Shown: piece after piece, positions 27,154 through 35,575 of the stretch
Position numbering within the stretch: position 1 is the stretch's first letter
Layout of the letters: each line of letters starts with the position of its first letter
From: UBA4720 sp038227135
Lineage (GTDB): Bacteria; Gemmatimonadota; Gemmatimonadetes; Gemmatimonadales; Gemmatimonadaceae
NCBI GenBank assembly: GCA_038227135.1
Contig: JBBRQC010000003.1
Coordinates: 1 to 64,000 of the forward strand
DNA length: 64,000 nucleotides
Reading direction: 5' to 3'
Position numbers and translations under genes: made by a program
Notes under the pieces: model-generated
Database searches by the model: none
Told to the model about the DNA's origin: nothing
The model's input: the letters and a program-made list of their open reading frames with translations, nothing else

Positions 27154-27675
27154 CTATCCGGGGATCAGGTAATCCTGCGCAGCGATTATCTGCCATCGTC
27201 CATTCCGCCGCTGCCAAGTGTCGGTGAACTGGTACCGGCGATCGAATGCACCCTTCGTACCCCTCCCTTTTACATGCAGTACGCCGGTAATCACGTGCAC
27301 GTTGCCGAAGTCGTGGAGCTTCATTCCTTCATTCCGCGCCCACTCGACCTTGTCCGACCCGGTAACGCCTTTGATCACGTCGCCACGACTCATCACCGAT
27401 GCGTCTTCTGTGTACACGAAGTTCGTGGCGAGCAACCGATCGAACGTCTGCGCATCGCGTTTGATGAGCGCGGTTGTCCACTCGTCCTCGAGCTTTATAG
27501 GTGGAAGGGAGGAATTCGGTTTCGAGCGGGCTGCCGCGGGATGGGTCCTGGCGGGGTGAACTGTCTTCCGCGGCGCTGGCGTAGTACTGGGAGGTGGAGC
27601 GCCGCGAACAGCTTGCGCCTCCAGGGACGCCGCACAAACCGTCAATCCCAACAAAGCAGTCCAAGAATATCTCAT
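27154..27675 (-). CDS. Secreted NTF2-like (SnoaL/DUF4440) protein
   Basis: 173-residue exported protein. The start is ATG 27675, with GGAGG about 9 nt upstream; an ATG-like start at 27714 lacks this. A signal peptide (SWTALLGLTVCAASLEAQA) and a Pro/Ala-rich linker precede an NTF2-like cone domain (LEDEWTTALIKRDAQTFDRLLATNFVY, DTWQRRNGRWQIIAAQ). Such domains bind small ligands or act as scaffolds; the catalytic role is unknown. It lies 26 bp upstream of the PQQ dehydrogenase on the same strand and may be the first gene of that operon. Confidence 0.85.
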   Translation of the reverse strand: MRYSWTALLGLTVCAASLEAQAVRGAPPPSTTPAPRKTVHPARTHPAAARSKPNSSLPPIKLEDEWTTALIKRDAQTFDRLLATNFVYTEDASVMSRGDVIKGVTGSDKVEWARNEGMKLHDFGNVHVITGVLHVKGRGTKGAFDRRYQFTDTWQRRNGRWQIIAAQDYLIPG

Positions 27676-27928
27676 CCGTATGCCTCCGTATGATCCAGTC
27701 AGGAATTGCAACAACTCGTGGCAGGGTGCAAGTGCCTGGCCGCGAAGACGTTACTAAACGTGGGCCATACGGTGACACGACCTTCTTCTGCACCACGATC
27801 TTTTCGCGCGACGGCGGATTTTCTTGTTTCGTCGCCACTCATGAAAGAGGAATACAGGCGGCTCACGATGGGCGTCGAGGATCAGCTGGTGCGATGGGTC
27901 CAGGATCCCCGAGCCATTTCCTGATTCG

Positions 27929-28522
27929 CTACACGATGTACGGTATGAAGCGCTTCCGTTCCTTCATGTATCTGCCGTACGGCTCGCCAATTGTTTCGAG
28001 GAGTACCCGCTCTTCCACAGCGACCCGGTAGGCATAGGTAGCGATCGTCGCAGTCGTGAGAAGGGCGAAGCTGAACCAGCTTCCAAGGGCCAACCCGATT
28101 CCGATGAACATCATCATCCCGGCGGTATAGGAGGGATGTCTCACCCAGCGATACGGTCCGGAGGTGATGACGGGTTGGTCCGGTCTGGCTTTCACGTCTC
28201 CGGTGAAATGTTCGCCGAGGGTGCGGAAGCAGTAGCGCCTGAGCAAGCTGCCGACGACGATCAGCAGCACGCCGACTACAAAGAGCAGTAGCTGCGAGCG
28301 CTGCGGAAAGGCCCACGCTTTGACAAAGGCGAGCGGATACGCGATGAGAAGCGCCAGCCACATCCCGGCAAGTATCACTTTGAGAGAGCCGCTGTCCTTC
28401 GAGTCTGCATCCTTCACTCCCTCGCGGCCACCCTGGACAACCCTCCATTCAGGGAGAAACGCCCAAACGTAGATCGTCCAGAAAACCAGGGCATACGGCC
28501 AGACGAAGGGGAGTGGTCTCAT
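27929..28522 (-). CDS. ICMT/PEMT-like membrane methyltransferase
   Basis: 197-residue integral membrane protein of the isoprenylcysteine carboxyl methyltransferase family, using S-adenosylmethionine. It has about five hydrophobic segments and the family's C-terminal signature: GEHFTGDVKARPDQPVITSGPY, WVRHPSYTAG, and VEERVLLETIGEPYGRYMKER. Bacterial members methylate lipids or small hydrophobic molecules; the substrate here is unknown. The 253 bp between this gene and the NTF2-like gene show no convincing feature. Confidence 0.88.
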   Translation of the reverse strand: MRPLPFVWPYALVFWTIYVWAFLPEWRVVQGGREGVKDADSKDSGSLKVILAGMWLALLIAYPLAFVKAWAFPQRSQLLLFVVGVLLIVVGSLLRRYCFRTLGEHFTGDVKARPDQPVITSGPYRWVRHPSYTAGMMMFIGIGLALGSWFSFALLTTATIATYAYRVAVEERVLLETIGEPYGRYMKERKRFIPYIV

Positions 28523-28637
28523 TGCTTTCCCGGGCGAGAGTCGATCGATCAGGCCAACGCGCTTTTTATGTCCGAGGAGTCCGTGTCGCAGGGAAGGATA
28601 TAGTGCAAAGCACGAATTCGGCTACATTCGGCGTCTC

Positions 28638-29219
28638 ATGGATCCCATTGAATCCGTCGCCGTCGTGATGACCCTTGTCGGCATTGTCCTCACGATCAAG
28701 GAGAAAATCAGCTGCTGGCCGGTCGCGATTGTGGGGATCCTCGCGTATCTGGTCGTTTTCATTCGTGCGCGTCTCTACGCGGATGCGACACTCCAGCCGA
28801 TTTACGTGGTGCAGAACGTCTATGGGTGGTGGTACTGGGCCCACGGAGGAGTGCGTGGCCAGGGCGAAGCACCGATCGTAGTCCTCGGCTGGCCAAGCCG
28901 CGCCGCTTGGCTCGCAGTAACAGCGGTCGTTTCCCTAGTCGTCGGGTCCGCTCTCGCCCGCTGGACTAACGCCGCGGCGCCTTACGCGGATGCCACTCTC
29001 TCGACGACAAGCCTAGTCGCCAACTGGCTGCTCGCCCGGAAAGTTCTCGAGAACTGGTGGCTCTGGATCGCGGTCAACGTCGGCTACGTATTTCTGTTTT
29101 GGAAAAAGCACCTTGTCCTTTCGGCTGGGCTCTACGCGATTCTCCTCGCGCTCGCCAGCGCCGGGCTCATCGAATGGCGGCGATCGAGGGCACGGCAGCT
29201 GGCGGCCATCGCGGTGTAG
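28638..29219 (+). CDS. pnuC: PnuC-like nicotinamide riboside transporter
   Basis: 193-residue membrane protein of the PnuC family, which carries nicotinamide riboside or other vitamin-related ribosides by facilitated diffusion. Seven hydrophobic segments are visible, with family motifs WPVAIVGILAYLVVF, YADATLQPIYVVQNVYGWWYW and, near the end, LVANWLLARKVLENWWLWI. The length is normal. No NAD kinase or NadR gene is adjacent, and I see no riboswitch upstream. The vitamin specificity (B3, B1 or B2) cannot be fixed from this sequence. Confidence 0.87.
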   Translation: MDPIESVAVVMTLVGIVLTIKEKISCWPVAIVGILAYLVVFIRARLYADATLQPIYVVQNVYGWWYWAHGGVRGQGEAPIVVLGWPSRAAWLAVTAVVSLVVGSALARWTNAAAPYADATLSTTSLVANWLLARKVLENWWLWIAVNVGYVFLFWKKHLVLSAGLYAILLALASAGLIEWRRSRARQLAAIAV

Positions 29220-29329
29220 TACCCTTTGGCCTCGCGATCTGATGAAGAAATTGCTCCCCAGGATTCGTAGATTAACCCGACACCCCGGGCTACCGGGCTG
29301 GCCGTTTATCCGTCCGCTCCGAGGACACC

Positions 29330-29995
29330 TTGCTTCAGCCAAAAAAGTCCACTCCTGCTCCCGGAACCGCGCCCGTAGTAGCAGGCGCCGCAAGGTCGGC
29401 GCCGAGCGCGTCGGCTATCTACGAAGGGTTTAAGGCCCAGCGCAACGAGCTGAACAATCAGCTCGACGAGCTGCAGAACACGAGACGAGAGATCACCAGT
29501 CAGCTCGAGGATATGGGCGCAGGTTCCGCCGATCGAGCGCCGCTCGAAGCAAGGCTAAAGGAAATCGACGCGCGAACATCGGCGGTGGACCAGATGCTGG
29601 CTGGCAATGCGGCTCAAATTGCGCAGGCCGCGTCCATACCTGGTGCCGTGATCGAGCGACCGACGGCAATCATTCAGGGCCCGCCCGAGGAAGCATACGT
29701 GCTCGGCGGAATCTTCATGTTCATTGTCTTCCTGCCGCTGTCCATCGCGCTCGCACGGCGGATCTGGCGAAGAAGCGCCGCGGTGGTGACTTCATTTCCG
29801 AGAGACCTTGCCGACCGGCTATCCAGAATGGAGCAGGCGGTGGAAGCAACCGCGGTGGAAGTCGAAAGGATCGGGGAAGGTCAGCGCTTTCTCACCCGTC
29901 TCTTTACCGAAGGCGAGGGAGCACGGGCGATTGGTGCGGGAGCAATGCAGCCGCTCGAGAGGAAACAGACCAAATCCCCCGAGCGACTGCCCTAG
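29330..29995 (+). CDS. Hypothetical coiled-coil protein with one membrane helix
   Basis: 221-residue protein starting at TTG 29330, with GAGGA about 5 nt upstream. After a Pro/Ala-rich leader comes a coiled coil (about residues 30-90, AQRNELNNQLDELQNTRREI), then a Pro linker, one membrane segment near residues 124-143 (LGGIFMFIVFLPLSIALARR), and a second helical region (RLSRMEQAVEATAVEVERI). No catalytic motif is seen. It is 110 bp downstream of pnuC in the same direction. A structural or scaffolding role at the membrane is plausible but unproven. Confidence 0.7.
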   Translation: MLQPKKSTPAPGTAPVVAGAARSAPSASAIYEGFKAQRNELNNQLDELQNTRREITSQLEDMGAGSADRAPLEARLKEIDARTSAVDQMLAGNAAQIAQAASIPGAVIERPTAIIQGPPEEAYVLGGIFMFIVFLPLSIALARRIWRRSAAVVTSFPRDLADRLSRMEQAVEATAVEVERIGEGQRFLTRLFTEGEGARAIGAGAMQPLERKQTKSPERLP

Positions 29996-30013
29996 TTCTC
30001 TGCGAGGCGCTCG

Positions 30014-31018
30014 CTATCCGAGCGGAATTCGCGACTTGTTTTCGCCGAGCCAGCGGTCGAACGTCTGGAGCTCTGGATTCAGACTCTTCGTCTCACTGAT
30101 ATTCCTCGCGTCACAGCAGTCCTGCTCGAATTCGCTGTTGAACTGAAACATGTTGCCCAGGTCATCGGCTCCAGGAAACCCGAACGCCCGATAGGCAGCC
30201 GGCGACACGGCGTTGTAGGTCACAGTCTGACCCAGCGCTTTTGACAGCGATTTCGCCATCTGCTCGCCGGTCAGGTGGCCCCCAGCGATACCGACCGTCT
30301 TACCGATCATCTCGTCACCGTCCTCGAAAATCGCGTAGGCAGTCTTTCCGATATCTTCTGCCGCAATGCCAGCGAGCTTTCTACCTCCCATAGGCAGCGT
30401 TATGGCGAGCTTGCCGTCCGCACCTTTTTTCGGTCCCATCCCGAAGTAGATGAAGTTTTCCCAGTAGAACGACGTCAACAGAAACGTGGTCGGGACACCC
30501 AGCTCTGTGAAAGCCGCGTTGGCCTCGCCTTTCCCATCGAAGTGCGGAACCTTGTACTTACCCATCAGCGTTGGCATCCGGTCGTCATGGAGCGGAATTG
30601 ATTCGCGCGTGTCCTCGAGCGTCGACCAGATGACGTGTTTGACGCCGGCATCTTTCGCTGCCTGCGCCATGTTGCGGGCCTGAGAGATCTCCTTTTCCGG
30701 TTTGAAATGCTCCCAGAAGTTGGTGACGCAGTAAGCACCGTGCGCACCCTCGAACGCTTTCCTGAGGCTCTTCACATCGTCGAGGTCCGCCGTGACAACT
30801 TCGGCTCCCGCGTCCGCCAGCGCCTTCGCCTTGTCGGAGTCCGCATTGCGGGTGATCGCGCGAGCGGTGAATGGACCATTCTTGTCATCGAGGATCGCGC
30901 GGACAAGTCCGCCCCCCTGAGCGCCCGTGGCACCGACCACAGCGATGATCTTCTTTGCGATTCCACTCTTCCTGCTGTCGGCCTTCTTGGTTCTTCGGGG
31001 AGTCTTCCGTGTGGCCAT
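30014..31018 (-). CDS. NmrA-like NAD(P)-binding protein
   Basis: 334-residue atypical short-chain dehydrogenase of the NmrA/HSCARG type. A Lys/Arg-rich leader of about 22 residues precedes the nucleotide-binding turn VVGATGAQGG; ARAITRNADSDKA is the usual NADP-contacting stretch. The Tyr-x-x-x-Lys pair of classical SDRs is not in its usual place, as expected for NmrA proteins, which often sense redox cofactors rather than catalyse. The remainder (GVPTTFLLTSFYWENF, GIAAEDIGKTAYAIFED) matches the family. It is convergent with the coiled-coil gene. The basic leader is unusual. Confidence 0.87.
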   Translation of the reverse strand: MATRKTPRRTKKADSRKSGIAKKIIAVVGATGAQGGGLVRAILDDKNGPFTARAITRNADSDKAKALADAGAEVVTADLDDVKSLRKAFEGAHGAYCVTNFWEHFKPEKEISQARNMAQAAKDAGVKHVIWSTLEDTRESIPLHDDRMPTLMGKYKVPHFDGKGEANAAFTELGVPTTFLLTSFYWENFIYFGMGPKKGADGKLAITLPMGGRKLAGIAAEDIGKTAYAIFEDGDEMIGKTVGIAGGHLTGEQMAKSLSKALGQTVTYNAVSPAAYRAFGFPGADDLGNMFQFNSEFEQDCCDARNISETKSLNPELQTFDRWLGENKSRIPLG

Positions 31019-31116
31019 CGTGGTCTTACCTCTGGCTGGTCGGGTGTCGGATTTGTAGGCAACCCTCGTGTACTCTATCCTGCACCGGCAGGGAATTTCC
31101 GCAAGACGGAACCGGC

Positions 31117-31171
31117 AACTGGTAACTGGTTGTAGTCAAAGCTCGCCGTGCCGAATTGCCACTTACCAGTT
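31117..31171. repeat. Imperfect inverted repeat at the end of gntR
   Basis: Arms 31117-31129 and 31159-31171 pair over 13 bp with one mismatch (AACTGGTAAsTGG), separated by 29 nt. The right arm contains the last codons and stop of the GntR gene. There is no T-run, so a classical intrinsic terminator is not supported; it could be a structured 3' end. Confidence 0.5.
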
Positions 31172-31903
31172 CCCCTGCTCCCCCATTACATCGATTGCAC
31201 GAACCAGACGGTCGGCCGCGTGCCGCCAGTTGGTCTGAACCGCGCGCTGAGCCGCGGTCGCGTTGCCGGTACGGATGGCATCCACGATCGCGTCGTGCTC
31301 CGTGCCCGCCGTTGGAACTGTGTCGAGCAGGAGCGCGATGTACATCCTGATGTAGCGTTCCGCCTGGGGCTTCACGGCTTCGTGCAAGGCGCGTAGGCGC
31401 GCGCCCGCGCCTGCTTCCACGTAGCGCCGGTGGAATTTTTCGTCCAGCTCATAGAGCTTTCCCGGCTGCGCGCCACGGGCAGATGCCGCCCGCCGGAATT
31501 CCGAGTTCAATCCGTCGAGATCCTCCGCCAGGCGTTCTCTTTGCGCGTCCGTGAGTCGCGCGGCACTCCGTGCGGCGAGTCCTTCCAGCTCGGCGACGAT
31601 CTCCAGCAGCTCCTGAACGTCTTCCTTGGTGAGCGGGGCCACTGTCATCCGAGCCTGATGCGTGGTCGAAGCGGTAACGTAGCCCTCTCGCTCGAGGCGT
31701 TGAAACGCGGCGCGAACCGGGGTTCTGCTCACGCCGAAACGTTCGGCGACTTCCGTCTCCACGATCCGCGCCCCGGGAGCCAGCTGTCCCCGGACGATCA
31801 TTCCGCGCAACGAGTCGTAGAGCCGGTTCGCGCGCTCGGACGCACCGGCTCCGCGTCGGCCCGCTGACTGGACTTTCGGTCTCTGGACAGGTCGTCTCGG
31901 CAT
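31163..31903 (-). CDS. GntR-family regulator, FadR/FCD subgroup
   Basis: 246-residue transcription factor. The N-terminal winged helix has LRGMIVRGQLAPGARIVE, EVAERFGVSRTPVRAAFQRL and LEREGYVTA. The C-terminal FCD domain is all-helical and keeps its metal ligands: Asp and His in LDEKFHRRYV, His in TEHDAIVDAI, and His in NWRHAADRL. Such regulators respond to small organic acids or related metabolites. It is divergent from the APC permease at 32019, and a perfect 14-bp palindrome with the GTATAC core lies between them, so it most likely represses that permease and perhaps itself. Confidence 0.92.
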   Translation of the reverse strand: MPRRPVQRPKVQSAGRRGAGASERANRLYDSLRGMIVRGQLAPGARIVETEVAERFGVSRTPVRAAFQRLEREGYVTASTTHQARMTVAPLTKEDVQELLEIVAELEGLAARSAARLTDAQRERLAEDLDGLNSEFRRAASARGAQPGKLYELDEKFHRRYVEAGAGARLRALHEAVKPQAERYIRMYIALLLDTVPTAGTEHDAIVDAIRTGNATAAQRAVQTNWRHAADRLVRAIDVMGEQGNW

Positions 31904-31983
31904 TATGCGCCAATATAACGCTCACTGGCCGCTCTACCGACCCGTCTTGCGCCTTCCTCCGGTTTGGATTATCCTGGCTTGAA

Positions 31984-31997
31984 ATTTGTATACAAAT
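31984..31997. promoter_or_regulatory. Putative GntR (FCD) operator, 14-bp palindrome
   Basis: ATTTGTATACAAAT is a perfect inverted repeat, AT-rich in a GC-rich region, with the GT-N2-AC centre common to FadR-subfamily operators. It lies 22 bp before the APC permease ATG and 80 bp from the gntR start, where bound repressor would block the permease transcript. The regulator assignment is inferred from the divergent arrangement. Confidence 0.75.
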
Positions 31998-32018
31998 CTG
32001 CGTCCAATTGGAGGTTCG

Positions 32019-33473
32019 ATGTCGCTCTTCGTCAGGAAGGACATGGCGTCACTGCTCGCCGAGGCGGGCTCTGGAACACTCCGACGCGAGCTCGGATCGC
32101 TTGCACTGGTTACCCTCGGCATCGGCGCAGTCATCGGAACCGGAATATTCGTACTGAGCGGGGTCGTCGCCTCACAGCACGCCGGCCCCGCGCTCATCAT
32201 CTCCATGGTACTGGCCGGAATTGCCTGCGCATTCGCCGGGCTGTGCTACGCCGAGCTGGCGAGCATGATCCCTGTTGCCGGAAGCGCCTACACGTACGCG
32301 TACGCCACCATGGGAGAGCTCATCGCCTGGATCATCGGGTGGGATCTCATCCTCGAGTACTCCCTCAGCTCGTCCACCGTCGCGGTCGGCTGGTCCGCCT
32401 ACGCAGTCACGTTGCTCCGCGAGATGGGCATCAATATTCCGGGACAGCTTACCGATTCTCCCGGGAGTCGGGTCCTGCTGCCCGATGGAACTTCAATCAC
32501 CGCGCTCTTCAATCTGCCAGCCGTCATCGTATGCCTGGCCGTCACGGCCCTTCTCGTCATCGGAATCCGCGAGTCCGCGCGTGTGAACACGATCATCGTG
32601 ATCATGAAGATCGCCGTTCTGGCGCTGTTCGTCGCCGTCGGGGTGAGATATACCAACGGCGCGAACTTCCACCCGTTCATTCCCCCCAACACCGGGCAAT
32701 TCGGATCGTTCGGCTGGAGCGGGATTCTGCGCGGCGCGGGAATCATCTTCTTCGCCTATATCGGATTTGACGCGGTGTCCACCGCGTCACAGGAAGCAAA
32801 GAATCCCGGTCGAGACATCCCGATCGGAATTCTCGCCTCGCTCGTAATCTGCACGGTGATTTACATCGCGGTTGGACTGGTGATGACCGGCCTGGTTCCG
32901 TTCGCAAAGCTCAATGTCGCCTCCCCACTCGCCTTCGCCGCGCAGGCGACGGGGGTGAGATGGCTTCCGCCTATCATCAGCATTGGCGCGATCTGCGGCC
33001 TGTCGAGCGTGATTCTGGTGAACATGCTCGCACAATCGCGAATCTTTTACTCGATGAGCAGGGACGGACTGCTGCCACCCCTTTTCGCGAAGCTTCATCC
33101 GCGTTTTCGTACACCGCATGTGACCACCATCATCACGGGCGTGCTGGTTGCAATCGCGTCCGGCCTCTTCCCCATTTCGGTACTCGGCCTGCTCGTGAGC
33201 ATGGGAACGCTCCTGGCCTTTGCCATCGTTTGTACGGGCGTGCTCATCCTCAGAAAGACGGCGCCGGATACACCCCGACCGTTCAAGACTCCCGGTATGC
33301 CGTGGGTGCCGATCATCGGAACGCTGATCTGCCTTTACCTGATGACCGGGTTGCCGCTGCCCACCTGGATCAGACTCTTCGTGTGGCTCGCAGTTGGCCT
33401 GACGATCTACTTCGCCTACGGACGGTTTCACGCCGCAACGGTGCGGAGCCAGCCGATGGCGGATGCGGCTTAA
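32019..33473 (+). CDS. APC-family amino acid permease
   Basis: 484-residue amino acid/polyamine transporter with about twelve membrane helices. The start is ATG 32019, with GGAGG 5 nt upstream; an ATG at 31986 would run through the palindrome and has no ribosome site. Family marks are GIGAVIGTGIFVLSGV in helix 1, ISMVLAGIACAFAGLCYAEL in helix 2, FFAYIGFDAVSTASQEAKNP in helix 6, and a conserved C-terminal run RPFKTPGMPWVPIIG. This layout matches the cationic amino acid/YfnA-like branch. The substrate is likely an amino acid, matching a metabolite-sensing GntR repressor. Confidence 0.93.
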   Translation: MSLFVRKDMASLLAEAGSGTLRRELGSLALVTLGIGAVIGTGIFVLSGVVASQHAGPALIISMVLAGIACAFAGLCYAELASMIPVAGSAYTYAYATMGELIAWIIGWDLILEYSLSSSTVAVGWSAYAVTLLREMGINIPGQLTDSPGSRVLLPDGTSITALFNLPAVIVCLAVTALLVIGIRESARVNTIIVIMKIAVLALFVAVGVRYTNGANFHPFIPPNTGQFGSFGWSGILRGAGIIFFAYIGFDAVSTASQEAKNPGRDIPIGILASLVICTVIYIAVGLVMTGLVPFAKLNVASPLAFAAQATGVRWLPPIISIGAICGLSSVILVNMLAQSRIFYSMSRDGLLPPLFAKLHPRFRTPHVTTIITGVLVAIASGLFPISVLGLLVSMGTLLAFAIVCTGVLILRKTAPDTPRPFKTPGMPWVPIIGTLICLYLMTGLPLPTWIRLFVWLAVGLTIYFAYGRFHAATVRSQPMADAA

Positions 33474-34561
33474 CGCACGAGCGGTCGGGCGTACACCTTG
33501 TCCCAGGTTGCCAGCGCCTGCTTTGGTCTGAGGTCGGAATCGACGAGCCCCAGGGCGGCAAACAGCAGAAGTATTGCGGGTACGGGCTTCGGAAAACTGC
33601 CAAGGTCCAGATCCGTGAACGATAGCTGAAATACACCGGTGGCCTTCGCCGCGTCGAGCAATTCTGATTGGCGCGCGATATACCGCGCCTGCATCTCCGG
33701 CGACGATGAAAACATTCCACGCACCGACGCCGACGGCCATCCGCCTTCAACCACCATCACTGGCAGCGAACTCGATCCCCTTACCCGAGTGTAGTAGTCG
33801 AGCGGGATCTGATCGGGGTCCTTGAACCCACCAAGATATGGATAGGACGAAAGGCCGATCAGGTTCATGAATGGAAAGTCGCGCAGGTCCTGATCTATGC
33901 CGACGAAAGCGGCCTGTCTGCCAAGTTTTCCCCAGGCAGTCTCTACCTGAACGCTCACATACAACGGCATTGCGCTCGGGGAATGCTGACGGCGAATGTC
34001 GGCTGCCGCGTCGTTCGTCATCCGCACTACCGCATCGTAAACTGGTCTGGGCGCAATGGCGCGAACCAGATTGGTCTCGGCGGCAAGGCCCAGGTAATCC
34101 GGGTGCAGCACGTCGACGAGGGCGCGTACATAGTTTCGATAGAGTCGCTGCACCGAGGGCTCCGCGATGCTCCGGTGCGCGGCCACGAGGGCCGGCGACT
34201 CGCTCTCGCGCGCGAGACCATTGGTGACGTCAATAGTGACCACGAGCATCAGATGCTTCGAGCGGTAATAGTGCTCGAGATCGATTCCGTCGCGACGTAG
34301 CGCTTCTTCAGGCGATGTCCCGGCGAGGAGAAGCGCCCACGGAACATCGAGATGCATTATCGCCGCGTCGGCCCGCCGCGTCCAAATCTCCAGAGAGCGC
34401 ACCGCAATCTTGATATCGGCCTTGGGTGGAATCACGGAGAATCCCATGACGAATGGGCGCGGAGCTCCGGAAGAGACCTTGGGTTCCAAAGCCGCGCGCG
34501 GGCAGGCAGTCATCGAGACTGCCAGAAATCCGGGCATGAGCCAGGCGCGAGGCGAGTTCAT
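33470..34561 (-). CDS. Lipoprotein, TIM-barrel glycoside-hydrolase-like
   Basis: 363-residue lipoprotein (lipobox SMTAC, Cys near residue 20). The fold looks like a TIM-barrel of the glycosidase superfamily: MGFSVIPPKADIK at the first strand, MHLDVPWALLLAG, HPDYLGLAAETNLV with a candidate acid Glu, LIGLSSYPYLGGF, then LPVMVVEGGWPS with a second candidate Glu. Two Glu residues on strands 4 and 7 fit a retaining clan-A enzyme, but I cannot name a GH family. Its stop codon shares 4 bp with the stop of the permease on the other strand. Confidence 0.6.
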   Translation of the reverse strand: MNSPRAWLMPGFLAVSMTACPRAALEPKVSSGAPRPFVMGFSVIPPKADIKIAVRSLEIWTRRADAAIMHLDVPWALLLAGTSPEEALRRDGIDLEHYYRSKHLMLVVTIDVTNGLARESESPALVAAHRSIAEPSVQRLYRNYVRALVDVLHPDYLGLAAETNLVRAIAPRPVYDAVVRMTNDAAADIRRQHSPSAMPLYVSVQVETAWGKLGRQAAFVGIDQDLRDFPFMNLIGLSSYPYLGGFKDPDQIPLDYYTRVRGSSSLPVMVVEGGWPSASVRGMFSSSPEMQARYIARQSELLDAAKATGVFQLSFTDLDLGSFPKPVPAILLLFAALGLVDSDLRPKQALATWDKVYARPLVR

Positions 34562-34696
34562 TTGTGATTAATATGTGGCACGACGTCGCAAGCTGAACGG
34601 GAGCGGAACTGTACGGCGTCCGAACCCGTGTCTTCTCTATCTTGTGGCCGACCGAAAGTGCTCGTATGCTGGAGAAGCTTCTGACTGGATGTATTT

Positions 34697-35575
34697 GTGG
34701 AACTTCAACCGCAGGAAAAGCGCTCTCGATCCTCCAACAACAGGGCCTGGCAAGCAGTCCGCCCCGAAGAGAGCACGCACCTCTCCGACTCGCGCCTGCA
34801 GCTGCACCACGCCGCGCAGTTCGCCGCCGCCGCCGGTATCTCCTTCCTCGAGCGTCGGCACGACGACAGTCACACCAATCTTGAATGGGTACCCACTCTC
34901 TCGACATTTGCTTCGAGAGTGATCCCAGCCCGAAACCCATTCAGACTCGGCGTCAGACCGGCAGATCTCACGCTGCTGATCGTCACGGAAAAGGATCAAC
35001 CGATTGCCCGCTATCGCTTGCATGGCCGGACCATTGTCGAAGCCACACAATGGATTCGGGAGCAGATCGCACCCCTCGGCGTCGATGCCGCCAGATACAC
35101 GCTGAAGCGACACTACGAGATTCGGGAGCATCCCGTCATCTTGGGCGACGCCTTCGACGCAAGCGAGAGGTCGCAGTTCGAAGAGCTCTCGAAGTGGTTC
35201 GCGAATGGGGCCTCGATACTTGGCTCCCTAGCACGCTCGATTCACGACGCCAGCGAGGTCAGATGCTGGCCGCACCACTTCGATATCGCGACACTCATTT
35301 CTGTCGCGCCAGAGCGTACGATCGGAGTCGGACTCGAGCCGGGCGATAACTACTACGCCGAGCCCTACTTCTACGTCAGCATGCACCCGCATCCGTCCGC
35401 GGCACAGGCTCGGTCGCGGCCGCTCTGGGGACGTGGGGCATGGCATACACGCGACTGGATGGGAGCGGTTCTAACCGGATCGCGGCTCGAAGGCGCATCC
35501 AAGCAGGAATGGCAGGTCCGCGAGTTCCTCGATTCGGCGGTTTCAGCCTGTCGAGCGCTGGCGATCCAGAGTTAG
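34697..35575 (+). CDS. Conserved hypothetical protein
   Basis: 292-residue soluble protein of unknown function, starting at GTG 34697 (GGA about 8 nt upstream). The N-terminal third has LQLHHAAQFAAAAGISFLE, and the middle YRLHGRTIVEATQWIREQI. The C-terminal half has a striking conserved-looking stretch: EVRCWPHHFDIATLISV, GVGLEPGDNYYAEPYFYVSMHP. This His/Tyr-rich part recalls DUF5996-like proteins, but I am not certain of the family. Its stop overlaps that of the ABC fusion gene by 4 bp. Confidence 0.6.
   Translation: MELQPQEKRSRSSNNRAWQAVRPEESTHLSDSRLQLHHAAQFAAAAGISFLERRHDDSHTNLEWVPTLSTFASRVIPARNPFRLGVRPADLTLLIVTEKDQPIARYRLHGRTIVEATQWIREQIAPLGVDAARYTLKRHYEIREHPVILGDAFDASERSQFEELSKWFANGASILGSLARSIHDASEVRCWPHHFDIATLISVAPERTIGVGLEPGDNYYAEPYFYVSMHPHPSAAQARSRPLWGRGAWHTRDWMGAVLTGSRLEGASKQEWQVREFLDSAVSACRALAIQS

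Noticed and set aside
27841..27924. Short plus-strand frame beginning MKEEYRRLTMGVEDQLVRW
   Set aside because: Codons look plausible, but there is no ribosome site and no homologous context; it could be a remnant but cannot be supported.
27676..27928. 253-bp spacer between the NTF2-like and ICMT-like genes
   Set aside because: Searched for RNA structure, repeats and small genes; nothing convincing beyond the short frame noted separately.
32787..33740. 317-codon minus-strand frame
   Set aside because: It is antisense to the APC permease and overlaps the TIM-barrel lipoprotein in another frame; His/Arg-rich without motif.
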